Origin: a bacterium
Lineage (GTDB): Bacteria; Babelota; Babeliae; Babelales; GCA-2401785
Assembly (NCBI GenBank): GCA_030629865.1
Contig: DAOVOC010000064.1
Location: 1 to 5,579 of the forward strand
Length of the DNA: 5,579 bases
Direction: 5' to 3'
Shown: positions 1 to 4,883 of the stretch, piece after piece
Position numbering within the stretch: position 1 is the first letter of the stretch
Layout: the number at the start of each line of letters is the position of its first letter
Position numbers and translations under genes: made by a program
Notes under the pieces: generated by a model
Told to the model about the DNA's origin: nothing
Databases searched by the model: none
What the model saw: the letters and a program-made list of their open reading frames with translations, nothing else

Positions 1-63
1 TTATTTTAGCAATAATAAAAAAAGGCTACTAGTAAAGGGTGCTTAATGACCAACTCAAAAAAG

Positions 64-279
64 CTACATCCTATTACAAGGAATACACTCAGAAATCAAA
101 AAAGCCTTATTCGGAACATTTTTCCTTAAAATTCGATACCAAAGCACTCGTGCTAAAACTTCAATCTTTTGAAGCATCTTCAAACTAGAATAATCCTGCT
201 TAAGACGCAATATAGGTTGGCGGCATGTGCGGCAACGCCAATGTTTTTTACATAAAAAAAGAAAAAGAAGAAAAAGCAT
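64..279 (-). CDS. Possible small basic protein with two CxxC motifs (71 aa), doubtful
   Basis: I do not recognise this frame and am unsure it is a gene. For it: the ATG lies 10 bases after the stop codon of the upstream 328-aa gene and is preceded by AAAGAGG with a 5-base gap, a fair ribosome binding site for a last operon cistron. The product has a hydrophobic start (residues 2-9), many Arg/Lys, and two CxxC pairs (CRTC at 16-19 and CIPC at 65-68), the spacing of motifs seen in small zinc-binding proteins. Against it: the hydrophobic start is encoded by a simple pyrimidine tract (about 253-278), the size is close to what chance gives in AT-rich DNA, and no family resemblance is visible. No terminator hairpin follows in positions 1-63, where I see no other feature. 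Confidence 0.3.
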   Translation of the reverse strand: MLFLLFLFLCKKHWRCRTCRQPILRLKQDYSSLKMLQKIEVLARVLWYRILRKNVPNKAFLISECIPCNRM

Positions 280-289
280 TTAGGCCTCT

Positions 290-1276
290 TTACCTACCGT
301 TAAGCCAGTTAATAGCACCATTATCCCAATGCCCATCAAGAAGCTTGGCCATGCCGCCAACAACCGCAACACCAGCTCCAGCAACGCACAGGGCAGTTAA
401 AGCCTTGTTGCGTTTAAAATACCGTACGAATTTGTCAGAAAAACTTTTATTCTCAGATTTTCCAAATTTTCTGCGTTTTGTTTCGTTTGCTTTTAAAATA
501 ACGTGCAGCAAGATACCTGCAGACACCAGGCTGCCTCCGCCAAGCATCCACTTATAAGGTATAAAGGATGGTTTTTCGATATTAGTTATAGACTCTGGAT
601 TTAAATTGTTTTTTTTGGAATCAATTGAGCCTTCATGGTTTTGATCAGTTGTAGATACCCCTTTTTTCTTTGAACCTACAGTATCAACCGGCGTTACTTT
701 GGGCTTATCAGGTACTGGAGTCACAGGAGCCACTGGCTTAATTTCAGGAGCTGGATTACTCGGTTGCTCAGGCATAATAGGATCACTTGTAGATTCCATT
801 TTAATAGCTTTTTGAATATCTATGTGCCATTTATCTAACGTTATAGGTCCATCTATACAACGCAAATCATGTCGAAAATCAGTTTTCGTCTGTTTAAAGA
901 ATCGCACTAAATCAAACTCAGCAACTTCTCCATCAGATATTTTTGACAAATCAACTTTTCCACTTCTTGTAACTGGGTACGAACAAAATGCCATAAAATT
1001 AATTCTCGTAACTTTTACTCCATCAAATTGATAAACATATTTTGAGCTTTGCGGGCGATAATACTCAAAACCACCTAAATACATACGATCACCCCAAAGC
1101 TCTTTAAGCTCTTTAGAATCACACAATTCCCGTTCTTTTGCCGTCTTCCAACCGCTAACTACTTTTCCAAGTTCTTGAACATCAGCCTCACTATAACAAG
1201 GAAGATTTTGTGCGCCATAAGCACTAAAGCTGATAAATAACCCAAAAAACAAAACGATTAAACCATGCTTTTTCAT
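290..1276 (-). CDS. Secreted protein of unknown function with Pro-rich linker and C-terminal membrane hairpin (328 aa)
   Basis: No known family is recognised. Residues 1-21 form a Sec signal peptide (KK, hydrophobic core, then A-Y-G before likely cleavage). A soluble exported domain of about 140 residues follows with four cysteines (27, 52, 98, 140), enough for two disulfides. Residues 165-198 are a Pro/Val/Lys-rich linker, and 199-235 are polar and Lys/Asn-rich. The end is a membrane hairpin: hydrophobic 243-261, a very basic loop 262-291 containing FVRYFKRNK (283-291), hydrophobic 292-310, and a short tail. The positive-inside rule places the basic loop in the cytoplasm and the Cys domain outside. 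The ATG at 1276 is preferred to an in-frame TTG at 1282, because AAGGA lies 8 bases before the ATG but only about 3 before the TTG. The hairpin recurs in the neighbouring frame at 1427-1630, so the two genes share a module. It may have its own promoter (1315-1343). Being a gene is near certain; its role is unknown. Confidence 0.88.
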   Translation of the reverse strand: MKKHGLIVLFFGLFISFSAYGAQNLPCYSEADVQELGKVVSGWKTAKERELCDSKELKELWGDRMYLGGFEYYRPQSSKYVYQFDGVKVTRINFMAFCSYPVTRSGKVDLSKISDGEVAEFDLVRFFKQTKTDFRHDLRCIDGPITLDKWHIDIQKAIKMESTSDPIMPEQPSNPAPEIKPVAPVTPVPDKPKVTPVDTVGSKKKGVSTTDQNHEGSIDSKKNNLNPESITNIEKPSFIPYKWMLGGGSLVSAGILLHVILKANETKRRKFGKSENKSFSDKFVRYFKRNKALTALCVAGAGVAVVGGMAKLLDGHWDNGAINWLNGR

Positions 1277-1314
1277 AGCCAAAATCCTTATCTAAAAAAC
1301 AAAATCCAGTTTCC

Positions 1315-1343
1315 ATTAAGACAGATAAGACAGAGGCAGTCAA
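1315..1343 (-). promoter_or_regulatory. Candidate sigma70-type promoter for the 328-aa secreted protein gene
   Basis: Reading the minus strand, TTGACT (1343-1338, five of six matches to the -35 consensus) is followed after exactly 17 bases by CTTAAT (1320-1315, four of six matches to the -10 consensus). Transcription would start near 1308, giving a leader of about 30 bases before the ATG at 1276. It lies in the 150-bp gap after the frameshifted lipoprotein gene, the largest gap in the minus-strand series, which suggests the 328-aa gene can be transcribed alone. This is a sequence match only. Confidence 0.45.
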
Positions 1344-1426
1344 ATTTGGGCGAAGAATAGCGGTTTTACTAAATATTTGAAGGGAATAATTTCTTCCACA
1401 CAAATCTATGACTTCCACCAACTTAT

Positions 1427-1630
1427 TCAAGACTGGAAGGCAAAGTACCGGATTCCGCCGCAAATGGCAACTCCAAAACAAACTGCGATTGCAGCTCCTA
1501 GCCTTTTATTTCGCTTAAAATATCGAGCAAATCTTGTAGTGAATTTTTTATTTTGTATCTTTTTTTGTTTCGCTTTAATAATCGCATAAGTCAAAAGACC
1601 TGCAGAAACCATGCTTCCGCCACTAAGCAT
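1427..1630 (-). CDS. C-terminal membrane-hairpin part of a frameshifted gene (67 aa from first ATG)
   Basis: This frame encodes two hydrophobic segments separated by a basic loop with FARYFKRNK. It matches the C-terminus of the neighbouring 328-aa protein closely: MLSGGSMVSAG against MLGGGSLVSAG, then RFARYFKRNK against KFVRYFKRNK, then a second Ala/Val/Gly-rich segment. It has no ribosome binding site before its first ATG at 1630, and the frame stays open and similar upstream of that ATG (T-S-F-W just before it). It therefore reads as the continuation, in the -1 frame, of the lipoprotein frame starting at 2070, not as an independent gene. The joined product would be 214 aa. It lacks the roughly 18-residue tail that the 328-aa protein has after the hairpin. 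Whether the joined protein is made depends on the A7 run at 1642-1648. Confidence 0.6.
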   Translation of the reverse strand: MLSGGSMVSAGLLTYAIIKAKQKKIQNKKFTTRFARYFKRNKRLGAAIAVCFGVAICGGIRYFAFQS

Positions 1631-2070
1631 CCAGAAAGACGTTTTTTTGTAAAATGGAACTTTTCCAATATCACTGACAAACTTTTCAAATATCCCAATC
1701 TGCCTTCTGGGATGATAAATTCTCTATAACCTTCGGGAAAAACTTTTAAAATCTCATCCAATCTTTCACAAAGAACCTTTTTAGTACTCTTTTCCCGTTC
1801 TGCAGATAACCGAATATTTATCATTTCAAATATATCATGTAGTGGCTCATTTGGTTCTGGTATTTGTGCTTTAAAACTGCCACTTTGCTCAATCTGGAAT
1901 TTATAAAATTTAATAAACTCTCTCAAAAGAGTTTTTTCACTAGGCTTAACTTTGCAGACTTCAGCCGCAAAATTACATAAAAACTTTTCGAATGGTATAG
2001 GAATTCCACGAGAACAAGAGGTAAATATAATGCAAAATAAAAAAGCTAAAACAACTTTTCCCAAGATCAT
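1591..2070 (-). CDS. Lipoprotein of unknown function, frame broken near its C-terminus (159 aa as read)
   Basis: The start is well supported: GAGGAG sits 5 bases before the ATG, and the gene begins 21 bp after the rpiB stop. Residues 1-18 are a lipoprotein signal with relaxed lipobox F-T-S-C, so Cys19 is the likely lipidated residue. The next residue is Ser, not Asp, so under the E. coli Lol rule it would not be held in the inner membrane. The body (20-140) is mostly helical-looking and charged, with no family I recognise. The last 16 residues read in this frame (from about 144) look like out-of-frame translation. The -1 frame at the same place encodes the membrane hairpin also found in the 328-aa neighbour. 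The true or ancestral product is probably 143 residues of this frame joined to the -1 frame and ending at 1427 (214 aa). It could be a pseudogene, a slippage-dependent gene or an assembly error in a homopolymer. Confidence 0.75.
   Translation of the reverse strand: MILGKVVLAFLFCIIFTSCSRGIPIPFEKFLCNFAAEVCKVKPSEKTLLREFIKFYKFQIEQSGSFKAQIPEPNEPLHDIFEMINIRLSAEREKSTKKVLCERLDEILKVFPEGYREFIIPEGRLGYLKSLSVILEKFHFTKKRLSGCLVAEAWFLQVF
1611..1648 (-). other. Probable frameshift point: A7 run read as A_AAA_AAA, followed by a small hairpin
   Basis: On the minus strand the run of seven A (1648-1642) is framed ACA AAA AAA CGT in the lipoprotein frame, so it fits the X_XXY_YYZ form of a -1 slippery heptamer. 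Slipping back one base gives ACG TCT TTC TGG ATG and leads straight into the hairpin module. After 11 bases comes ATGCTT (1630-1625), an 8-base loop, and AAGCAT (1616-1611), a 6-bp stem. That spacer is longer and the stem weaker than in well-studied -1 sites such as dnaX, so a stimulatory role is only possible. Alternatives are polymerase slippage on the A run, a real one-base deletion, or a sequencing error. Confidence 0.5.
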
Positions 2071-2091
2071 TAAATCTCCTCAAAAAACCCT

Positions 2092-2511
2092 TTAATCGAT
2101 CATCTTGAGCCTTTTTTCATATTTTCCGCCTTTAAATTCAGCTTTTATCCACGAGTCGAAAATCGCTTGAGCTTGTCTTAAACTCAAGTAATCGGCTGGC
2201 AGCACCAAAATATTTGCATTGTCATCCTGCTTTGCAGCAGCAGCAACCTGACTGCACCAACAAAGTGCAGCAAAAATTCCTTTGTTGCGGTTGGCAGCAA
2301 CCGACATTCCAACACCTGAGCCGCAAATTAAAACTCCGCAGTCTGCGTCTCCAGAAAAAATTTTTTGGCAAACAGCCTTTGCAAAAACAGGATAATCAGA
2401 AGAGGCGCCATCAGGCGCCCCACAATCGGTCCATTCAATTTCGACACTTAAAGAAGTCAATTGCTTTTTAAGCTCAAACCCTCGATGGTCAGCGCCGATT
2501 GCAATTTTCAT
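2092..2511 (-). CDS. rpiB: Ribose-5-phosphate isomerase B (RpiB/LacAB family), with atypical active-site residues
   Basis: RpiB interconverts ribose 5-phosphate and ribulose 5-phosphate in the non-oxidative pentose phosphate pathway, in the cytoplasm, usually as a dimer with shared active sites. At 139 aa the length is normal. Visible hallmarks are GADHRGF (6-12, with the substrate-binding Asp-His), SDYPVFA (38-44), and LICGSGVGMS (61-70) with Cys63 at the place of the catalytic Cys of E. coli RpiB. Then come AANRNKGI (72-79), DDNANILVL (96-104) and the C-terminal EFKGGKYEKR (125-134). Unusual positions: the family His just before N-D-x-N is Asp96, the following G-x-R is P-A-D (105-107), and GGRHxxR is GGKYxxR. 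The ATG overlaps the stop of the upstream lipoprotein gene as ATGA, suggesting translational coupling. The family is certain. The exact substrate is less so; a related phosphosugar isomerase is possible. Confidence 0.92.
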   Translation of the reverse strand: MKIAIGADHRGFELKKQLTSLSVEIEWTDCGAPDGASSDYPVFAKAVCQKIFSGDADCGVLICGSGVGMSVAANRNKGIFAALCWCSQVAAAAKQDDNANILVLPADYLSLRQAQAIFDSWIKAEFKGGKYEKRLKMID

Positions 2512-3233
2512 ACCTTATACACCTCAAGCTTGGCAAGTGTGCTATCTGGCGCTGGCTGTGTTTTAATTTTTTTCCGTTCACTTTTTAAAGCGGGCTCAGA
2601 CCATCCTTGCTCTGCCATCCATTCAATTTTACGTGCATATCCAGGACAGCTGAGAACAAATTTTATTGGACCACGGCATTTGCGCCCTTGCTCAAGATCA
2701 GATCCACAAAGCGGGAATTCAAGTTTATGTAACTCTTTAAAATTGCTGCAGCATGAACCAAACAATCTTTTAAGCGCAGGGGTCCACGAAGGCGTTCTTA
2801 TTGCTGATGGCCTAATAATCGAACCATCATAGAGCTCCAACCAAAACCGCCAGGCAGATTTATCCTTGCCTAAAGCTGCTCCTTCATCATTTCTGACATC
2901 AGCGAGCATGTAAAAATCTAGCTGCCTTTGATTTGAATTCACTTTTCCGCGAGCTGTATCTATAGCTTGAACAGTAGAAAGACCATCACGGGCACTTGTT
3001 GTAGCAGATTCTAGCACTACAACCTCGTCACAGTATTTGAGAACATCAAAGATTGCTATGGTGATAAACTCATCGTAAAATTTAGCAACTTTAACCCATT
3101 TTTTTGCAGCATCTTTTGGTGGAGCCATTTCTTTTGACCACTTTGATTGTGGAATTTCTGAAGGAATAAACTCGTGATATCCCTTACAACCACAAAGCAC
3201 AACAAGAACTAACAAACCAACGAATTGCTTCAT
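2508..3233 (-). CDS. Lipoprotein of unknown function with a probable beta-rich domain (241 aa)
   Basis: No named family is recognised. Residues 1-15 form a lipoprotein signal with a good lipobox, L-C-G-C, lipidated at Cys16. The next residue is Lys, so by the E. coli sorting rule it would go to the outer membrane. The mature protein looks soluble with alternating hydrophobic residues. Its core (about 128-205) has the order WRFWLELYDGS (128-138), RPSAI (141-145), a segment ending FGSCC (158-162), KLEFP (170-174), IKFVLSC (190-196) and KIEWM (202-206). I read this as a beta-sandwich-like exported domain, from pattern only. It has eight cysteines including the lipidated one. GGGAG lies 5 bases before the ATG. 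It is first in the minus-strand series, its stop overlaps the rpiB start by 4 bases, and it is head to head with the LolC/LolE-type permease gene. The last 28 residues are Lys/Pro-rich and probably unstructured. Confidence 0.88.
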   Translation of the reverse strand: MKQFVGLLVLVVLCGCKGYHEFIPSEIPQSKWSKEMAPPKDAAKKWVKVAKFYDEFITIAIFDVLKYCDEVVVLESATTSARDGLSTVQAIDTARGKVNSNQRQLDFYMLADVRNDEGAALGKDKSAWRFWLELYDGSIIRPSAIRTPSWTPALKRLFGSCCSNFKELHKLEFPLCGSDLEQGRKCRGPIKFVLSCPGYARKIEWMAEQGWSEPALKSERKKIKTQPAPDSTLAKLEVYKV

Positions 3234-3272
3234 ACCAACTCCCTTCTATAACCCTTAAAGAATTCACCAACA

Positions 3273-3278
3273 ATGATA
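3273..3278 (-). promoter_or_regulatory. Weak candidate -10 for the leftward lipoprotein-rpiB operon
   Basis: On the minus strand TATCAT differs from the -10 consensus at one base and would give a leader of about 33 bases before the ATG at 3233. No convincing -35 sits at 16-18 bases (the best readings are GTGTTG or GGTGTT). It is listed because the operon needs a promoter in this 164-bp gap and this is the best -10 I found. Confidence 0.25.
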
Positions 3279-3305
3279 CTTTAGCAACACAACGCAACAC
3301 CATGC

Positions 3306-3335
3306 TTGCCGACTCTGGTAGTTTACTGGTATACC
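3306..3335 (+). promoter_or_regulatory. Candidate promoter for the LolC/LolE-type permease gene
   Basis: TTGCCG (3306-3311) is followed by an 18-base spacer and TATACC (3330-3335). A TG at 3327-3328, one base before the -10, makes it an extended -10 element that could make up for the imperfect hexamers. Transcription would start near 3342, with a leader of about 55 bases. Three TGGTA repeats lie across the spacer, the -10 and the start site. Confidence 0.4.
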
Positions 3336-3342
3336 CATGGTA
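3316..3342 (+). repeat. Three TGGTA direct repeats at exact 11-bp spacing
   Basis: TGGTA occurs at 3316-3320, 3327-3331 and 3338-3342, each start 11 bases from the last. The first two are CTGGTA, the third ATGGTA. The phase is about one helical turn, so all three present the same DNA face, and they overlie the proposed promoter of the permease gene. This layout could be an operator, but the units are short and coincidence is possible. Confidence 0.4.
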
Positions 3343-3397
3343 GACAAAATACACGATATGCATCCTCTTACAGTTTATAGGAACCAAGGCTTCTGCC

Positions 3398-4723
3398 ATG
3401 CACAAGACAAACATGTGGAACACAAATACCACATCCCTTGCTTACAAACTAGGCATCCAGTACTTAACATCTAAACGAAAAGATAGTTCCATATCGTTTA
3501 TGACCAAACTATGTTTTTGCGGAATTTTTATAGGAACACTATCCCTTATGCTAACCCTGATTGTCATGACAGGGTTTGAGTACACGATACACAAAAAAAT
3601 GCGCGGCATTAGCGCGCCAGCAATTCTTTATGCCCAGCACGACAAACTGGACTACTTAGGCGTAAAAAAAATGCTTACAAACTCTTTTGGCAATATCATA
3701 AAAAATGTCAGCGGAAGCAGCGTTCGGCAGGCAATTTTAAGCCGCAACGATCATCAGACAGTTTTTGCAATAAAGGGAATTGACCCTGAAGCAGAACGCC
3801 TAACAACATCAATTGAAAAAAAAATCATAGAAGCCCAGCAATCGCTCCCAAAACTTTTGACAAAAAGCAGCATCATCATTGGCCACAAAATTGGCGCTGC
3901 ACACGGAATTAATGTAGGCGACACCATAACTATTTTAATTCCAGAACAAAGAACTAAAAACAAGCTACTTTTAGAAGAACACGACGTAAAAGTTACAGGA
4001 TTTATAAAAGTTGGCTTGGACGAATACGACAGCAATATGGCCTACTGCTCGCTCGATCTTTTTTACAACCTTTATGAAAATGAACAAGGAGTCGATCAAC
4101 TCGCCCTAACATTTAAACAAGATGCTAAAATTACTGAAACAATATCTTGGCTAACAAAAATAAAAAATGCCCTTTGTAGCTGGCTCCCATTTTGTGGGGA
4201 AAACAATGAAGTAAAAATTGTTTCCCACTTAAAATCAAAATTACCTGACCTTCAAATTCGATCGTGGCGCGAATTATACCCCGCTCTCGTTTCATCATTA
4301 AAGCTGGAAAAATACGTAATGGCACTCATATTGGCCTTAATAACCTTGGTCGCCAGCATGAATATCATTTCAGTATTTTTCATGCAGGTTCACGCAAAGC
4401 GAGGGGATATCGCAATTTTGCAGGCAATGGGAATGCCAAAAAAAGATGTACGCAAAATTTTTGTTGTAATGGGCCTTTTTCTAACTATAAGCGCATCGGT
4501 ATTGGGGCTTTTGTGCGCTCTTGCCATCGGCATGGTTTTGCAGCATTTCCCTTTTATCACGCTACCTGACATTTATTACGTTTCACATTTGCCAGCACAT
4601 ATCGAATTTTCACAATTTTTAATCGTATTTTTTATAACCATTTTAATGGGACTTGCCGCAACCTGGATTCCAGCAAAGCTCGCACGCAACGTTAGTATTG
4701 CAGAAGTTTTGAGACAGGAGTAA
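3398..4723 (+). CDS. LolC/LolE-family ABC-transporter permease (441 aa)
   Basis: In the Lol system, LolC and LolE form the inner-membrane part of LolCDE, which uses ATP hydrolysis by LolD to extract outer-membrane lipoproteins and hand them to LolA. The layout fits the family: a cytoplasmic start with L-G-I-Q-Y-L (18-23); TM1 (about 36-59) running into MTGFE (57-61); a periplasmic domain (60-305) with IIIGHKIGAAHGINVGD (159-175); then TM2 (306-329), the cytoplasmic loop KRGDIAILQAMGM (334-346), TM3 (354-381), TM4 (405-426) and ending IAEVLRQE. It is slightly longer than the usual 400-415 aa, partly from an insertion around 250-275 with Cys260 and Cys266. Whether it is LolC, LolE or a single LolF-like subunit cannot be told. 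No lolD lies beside it, and the next gene is pgk. The ATG at 3398 has AAGG about 9 bases upstream; an ATG at 3413 is an alternative start. The family call is firm, the exact subunit is not. Confidence 0.9.
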   Translation: MHKTNMWNTNTTSLAYKLGIQYLTSKRKDSSISFMTKLCFCGIFIGTLSLMLTLIVMTGFEYTIHKKMRGISAPAILYAQHDKLDYLGVKKMLTNSFGNIIKNVSGSSVRQAILSRNDHQTVFAIKGIDPEAERLTTSIEKKIIEAQQSLPKLLTKSSIIIGHKIGAAHGINVGDTITILIPEQRTKNKLLLEEHDVKVTGFIKVGLDEYDSNMAYCSLDLFYNLYENEQGVDQLALTFKQDAKITETISWLTKIKNALCSWLPFCGENNEVKIVSHLKSKLPDLQIRSWRELYPALVSSLKLEKYVMALILALITLVASMNIISVFFMQVHAKRGDIAILQAMGMPKKDVRKIFVVMGLFLTISASVLGLLCALAIGMVLQHFPFITLPDIYYVSHLPAHIEFSQFLIVFFITILMGLAATWIPAKLARNVSIAEVLRQE

Positions 4724-4735
4724 ATGGACACTGTA

Positions 4736-4757
4736 TTTGTCACCCGGGGTCCAGTGG
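4736..4757 (+). repeat. Degenerate copy of a GC-rich palindromic repeat, centre missing
   Basis: TTTGTCA, then CCCGGG, then GTCCAGTGG matches both ends of the intact repeat at 4814-4850 read on the opposite strand (TTTGTCATTCCGGG ... GGAATCCAGTAGG). The loop and one stem arm are absent. It begins 13 bases after the permease stop codon. The TTGTCA inside it resembles a -35 hexamer, though it lies 20 bases from the TATAAT that follows. Confidence 0.5.
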
Positions 4758-4762
4758 CACAC

Positions 4763-4768
4763 TATAAT
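4763..4768 (+). promoter_or_regulatory. Consensus -10 (TATAAT), possible pgk promoter
   Basis: A perfect TATAAT lies between the two repeat copies. The best -35-like match, TTGTCA at 4737-4742, is 20 bases upstream, longer than the usual 16-18, and nothing better sits at normal spacing. Starting near 4775, the pgk transcript would carry a leader of about 110 bases including the palindrome at 4822-4842. It is plausible but unproven. Confidence 0.35.
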
Positions 4769-4813
4769 AAAGATCATCTTTGAAAATTCCTACAGTTAAT
4801 TTAATCACAAAAT

Positions 4814-4850
4814 CCTACTGGATTCCGGGTCAAGCCCGGAATGACAAAAT
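4814..4850 (+). repeat. Intact GC-rich palindromic repeat (hairpin) in the pgk leader
   Basis: A perfect 8-bp stem, ATTCCGGG (4822-4829) and CCCGGAAT (4835-4842), encloses the loop TCAAG, flanked by CCTACTGG and GACAAAAT. It stands out as GC-rich in AT-rich DNA. The general form TGGATyCCGGG-TCAAG-CCCGGrATGACA resembles short palindromic elements scattered between genes in many bacterial genomes, including Rickettsia and Wolbachia. No T-run follows on either strand, so it does not look like an intrinsic terminator. Its distance from the pgk start codon (about 40 bases) would allow an effect on pgk mRNA stability. Confidence 0.65.
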
Positions 4851-4883
4851 TGAAATTTGAACAACAATTAAGGAGAAAAAAGC

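Noticed and set aside
1..63. Intrinsic terminator at the left end (TACTAGTA palindrome next to an A/T run)
   Set aside because: The palindrome has no loop and the stem would be too short, so there is no believable terminator hairpin.
64..279. Third, decayed copy of the FxRYFKRNK membrane-hairpin module
   Set aside because: TTAAAAT-like DNA and WYRILRKN look slightly similar to the module, but the alignment needs gaps and there is no second hydrophobic segment.
216..361. 12-bp inverted repeat GTTGGCGGCATG (216-227) and CATGCCGCCAAC (350-361)
   Set aside because: About one perfect 12-bp inverted pair is expected by chance in a window of this size. It lies partly in coding sequence and has no further similarity around it.
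225..557. 110-aa plus-strand open frame
   Set aside because: It lies opposite the C-terminal coding part of the 328-aa gene, whose module is confirmed by a paralogue, and the product looks like antisense of Ala/Gly-rich sequence.
1224..1481. 85-aa minus-strand open frame bridging two genes
   Set aside because: It begins inside the hairpin module in another frame and ends inside the signal peptide of the 328-aa gene. It has no good ribosome binding site and no coding-like composition.
2461..2832. 123-aa plus-strand open frame, and other plus-strand frames over 822-2471
   Set aside because: They are shadows of the lipoprotein, rpiB and 328-aa genes, with no start signals or family resemblance.
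3184..3432. 82-aa minus-strand open frame across the divergent gap
   Set aside because: It overlaps the starts of two well-supported divergent genes and has no convincing ribosome binding site.
3754..4572. Several open frames overlapping the permease gene on both strands
   Set aside because: The permease frame is continuous and matches the LolC/LolE family over its full length, so the others are chance.
4724..4780. 18-codon frame starting right after the permease stop codon
   Set aside because: It has no ribosome binding site and runs through the degenerate repeat, so it is most likely chance.
4822..4842. Palindrome as a transcription terminator for the permease gene
   Set aside because: No T-run follows on either strand, and the sequence matches a second copy nearby, which favours a dispersed repeat.
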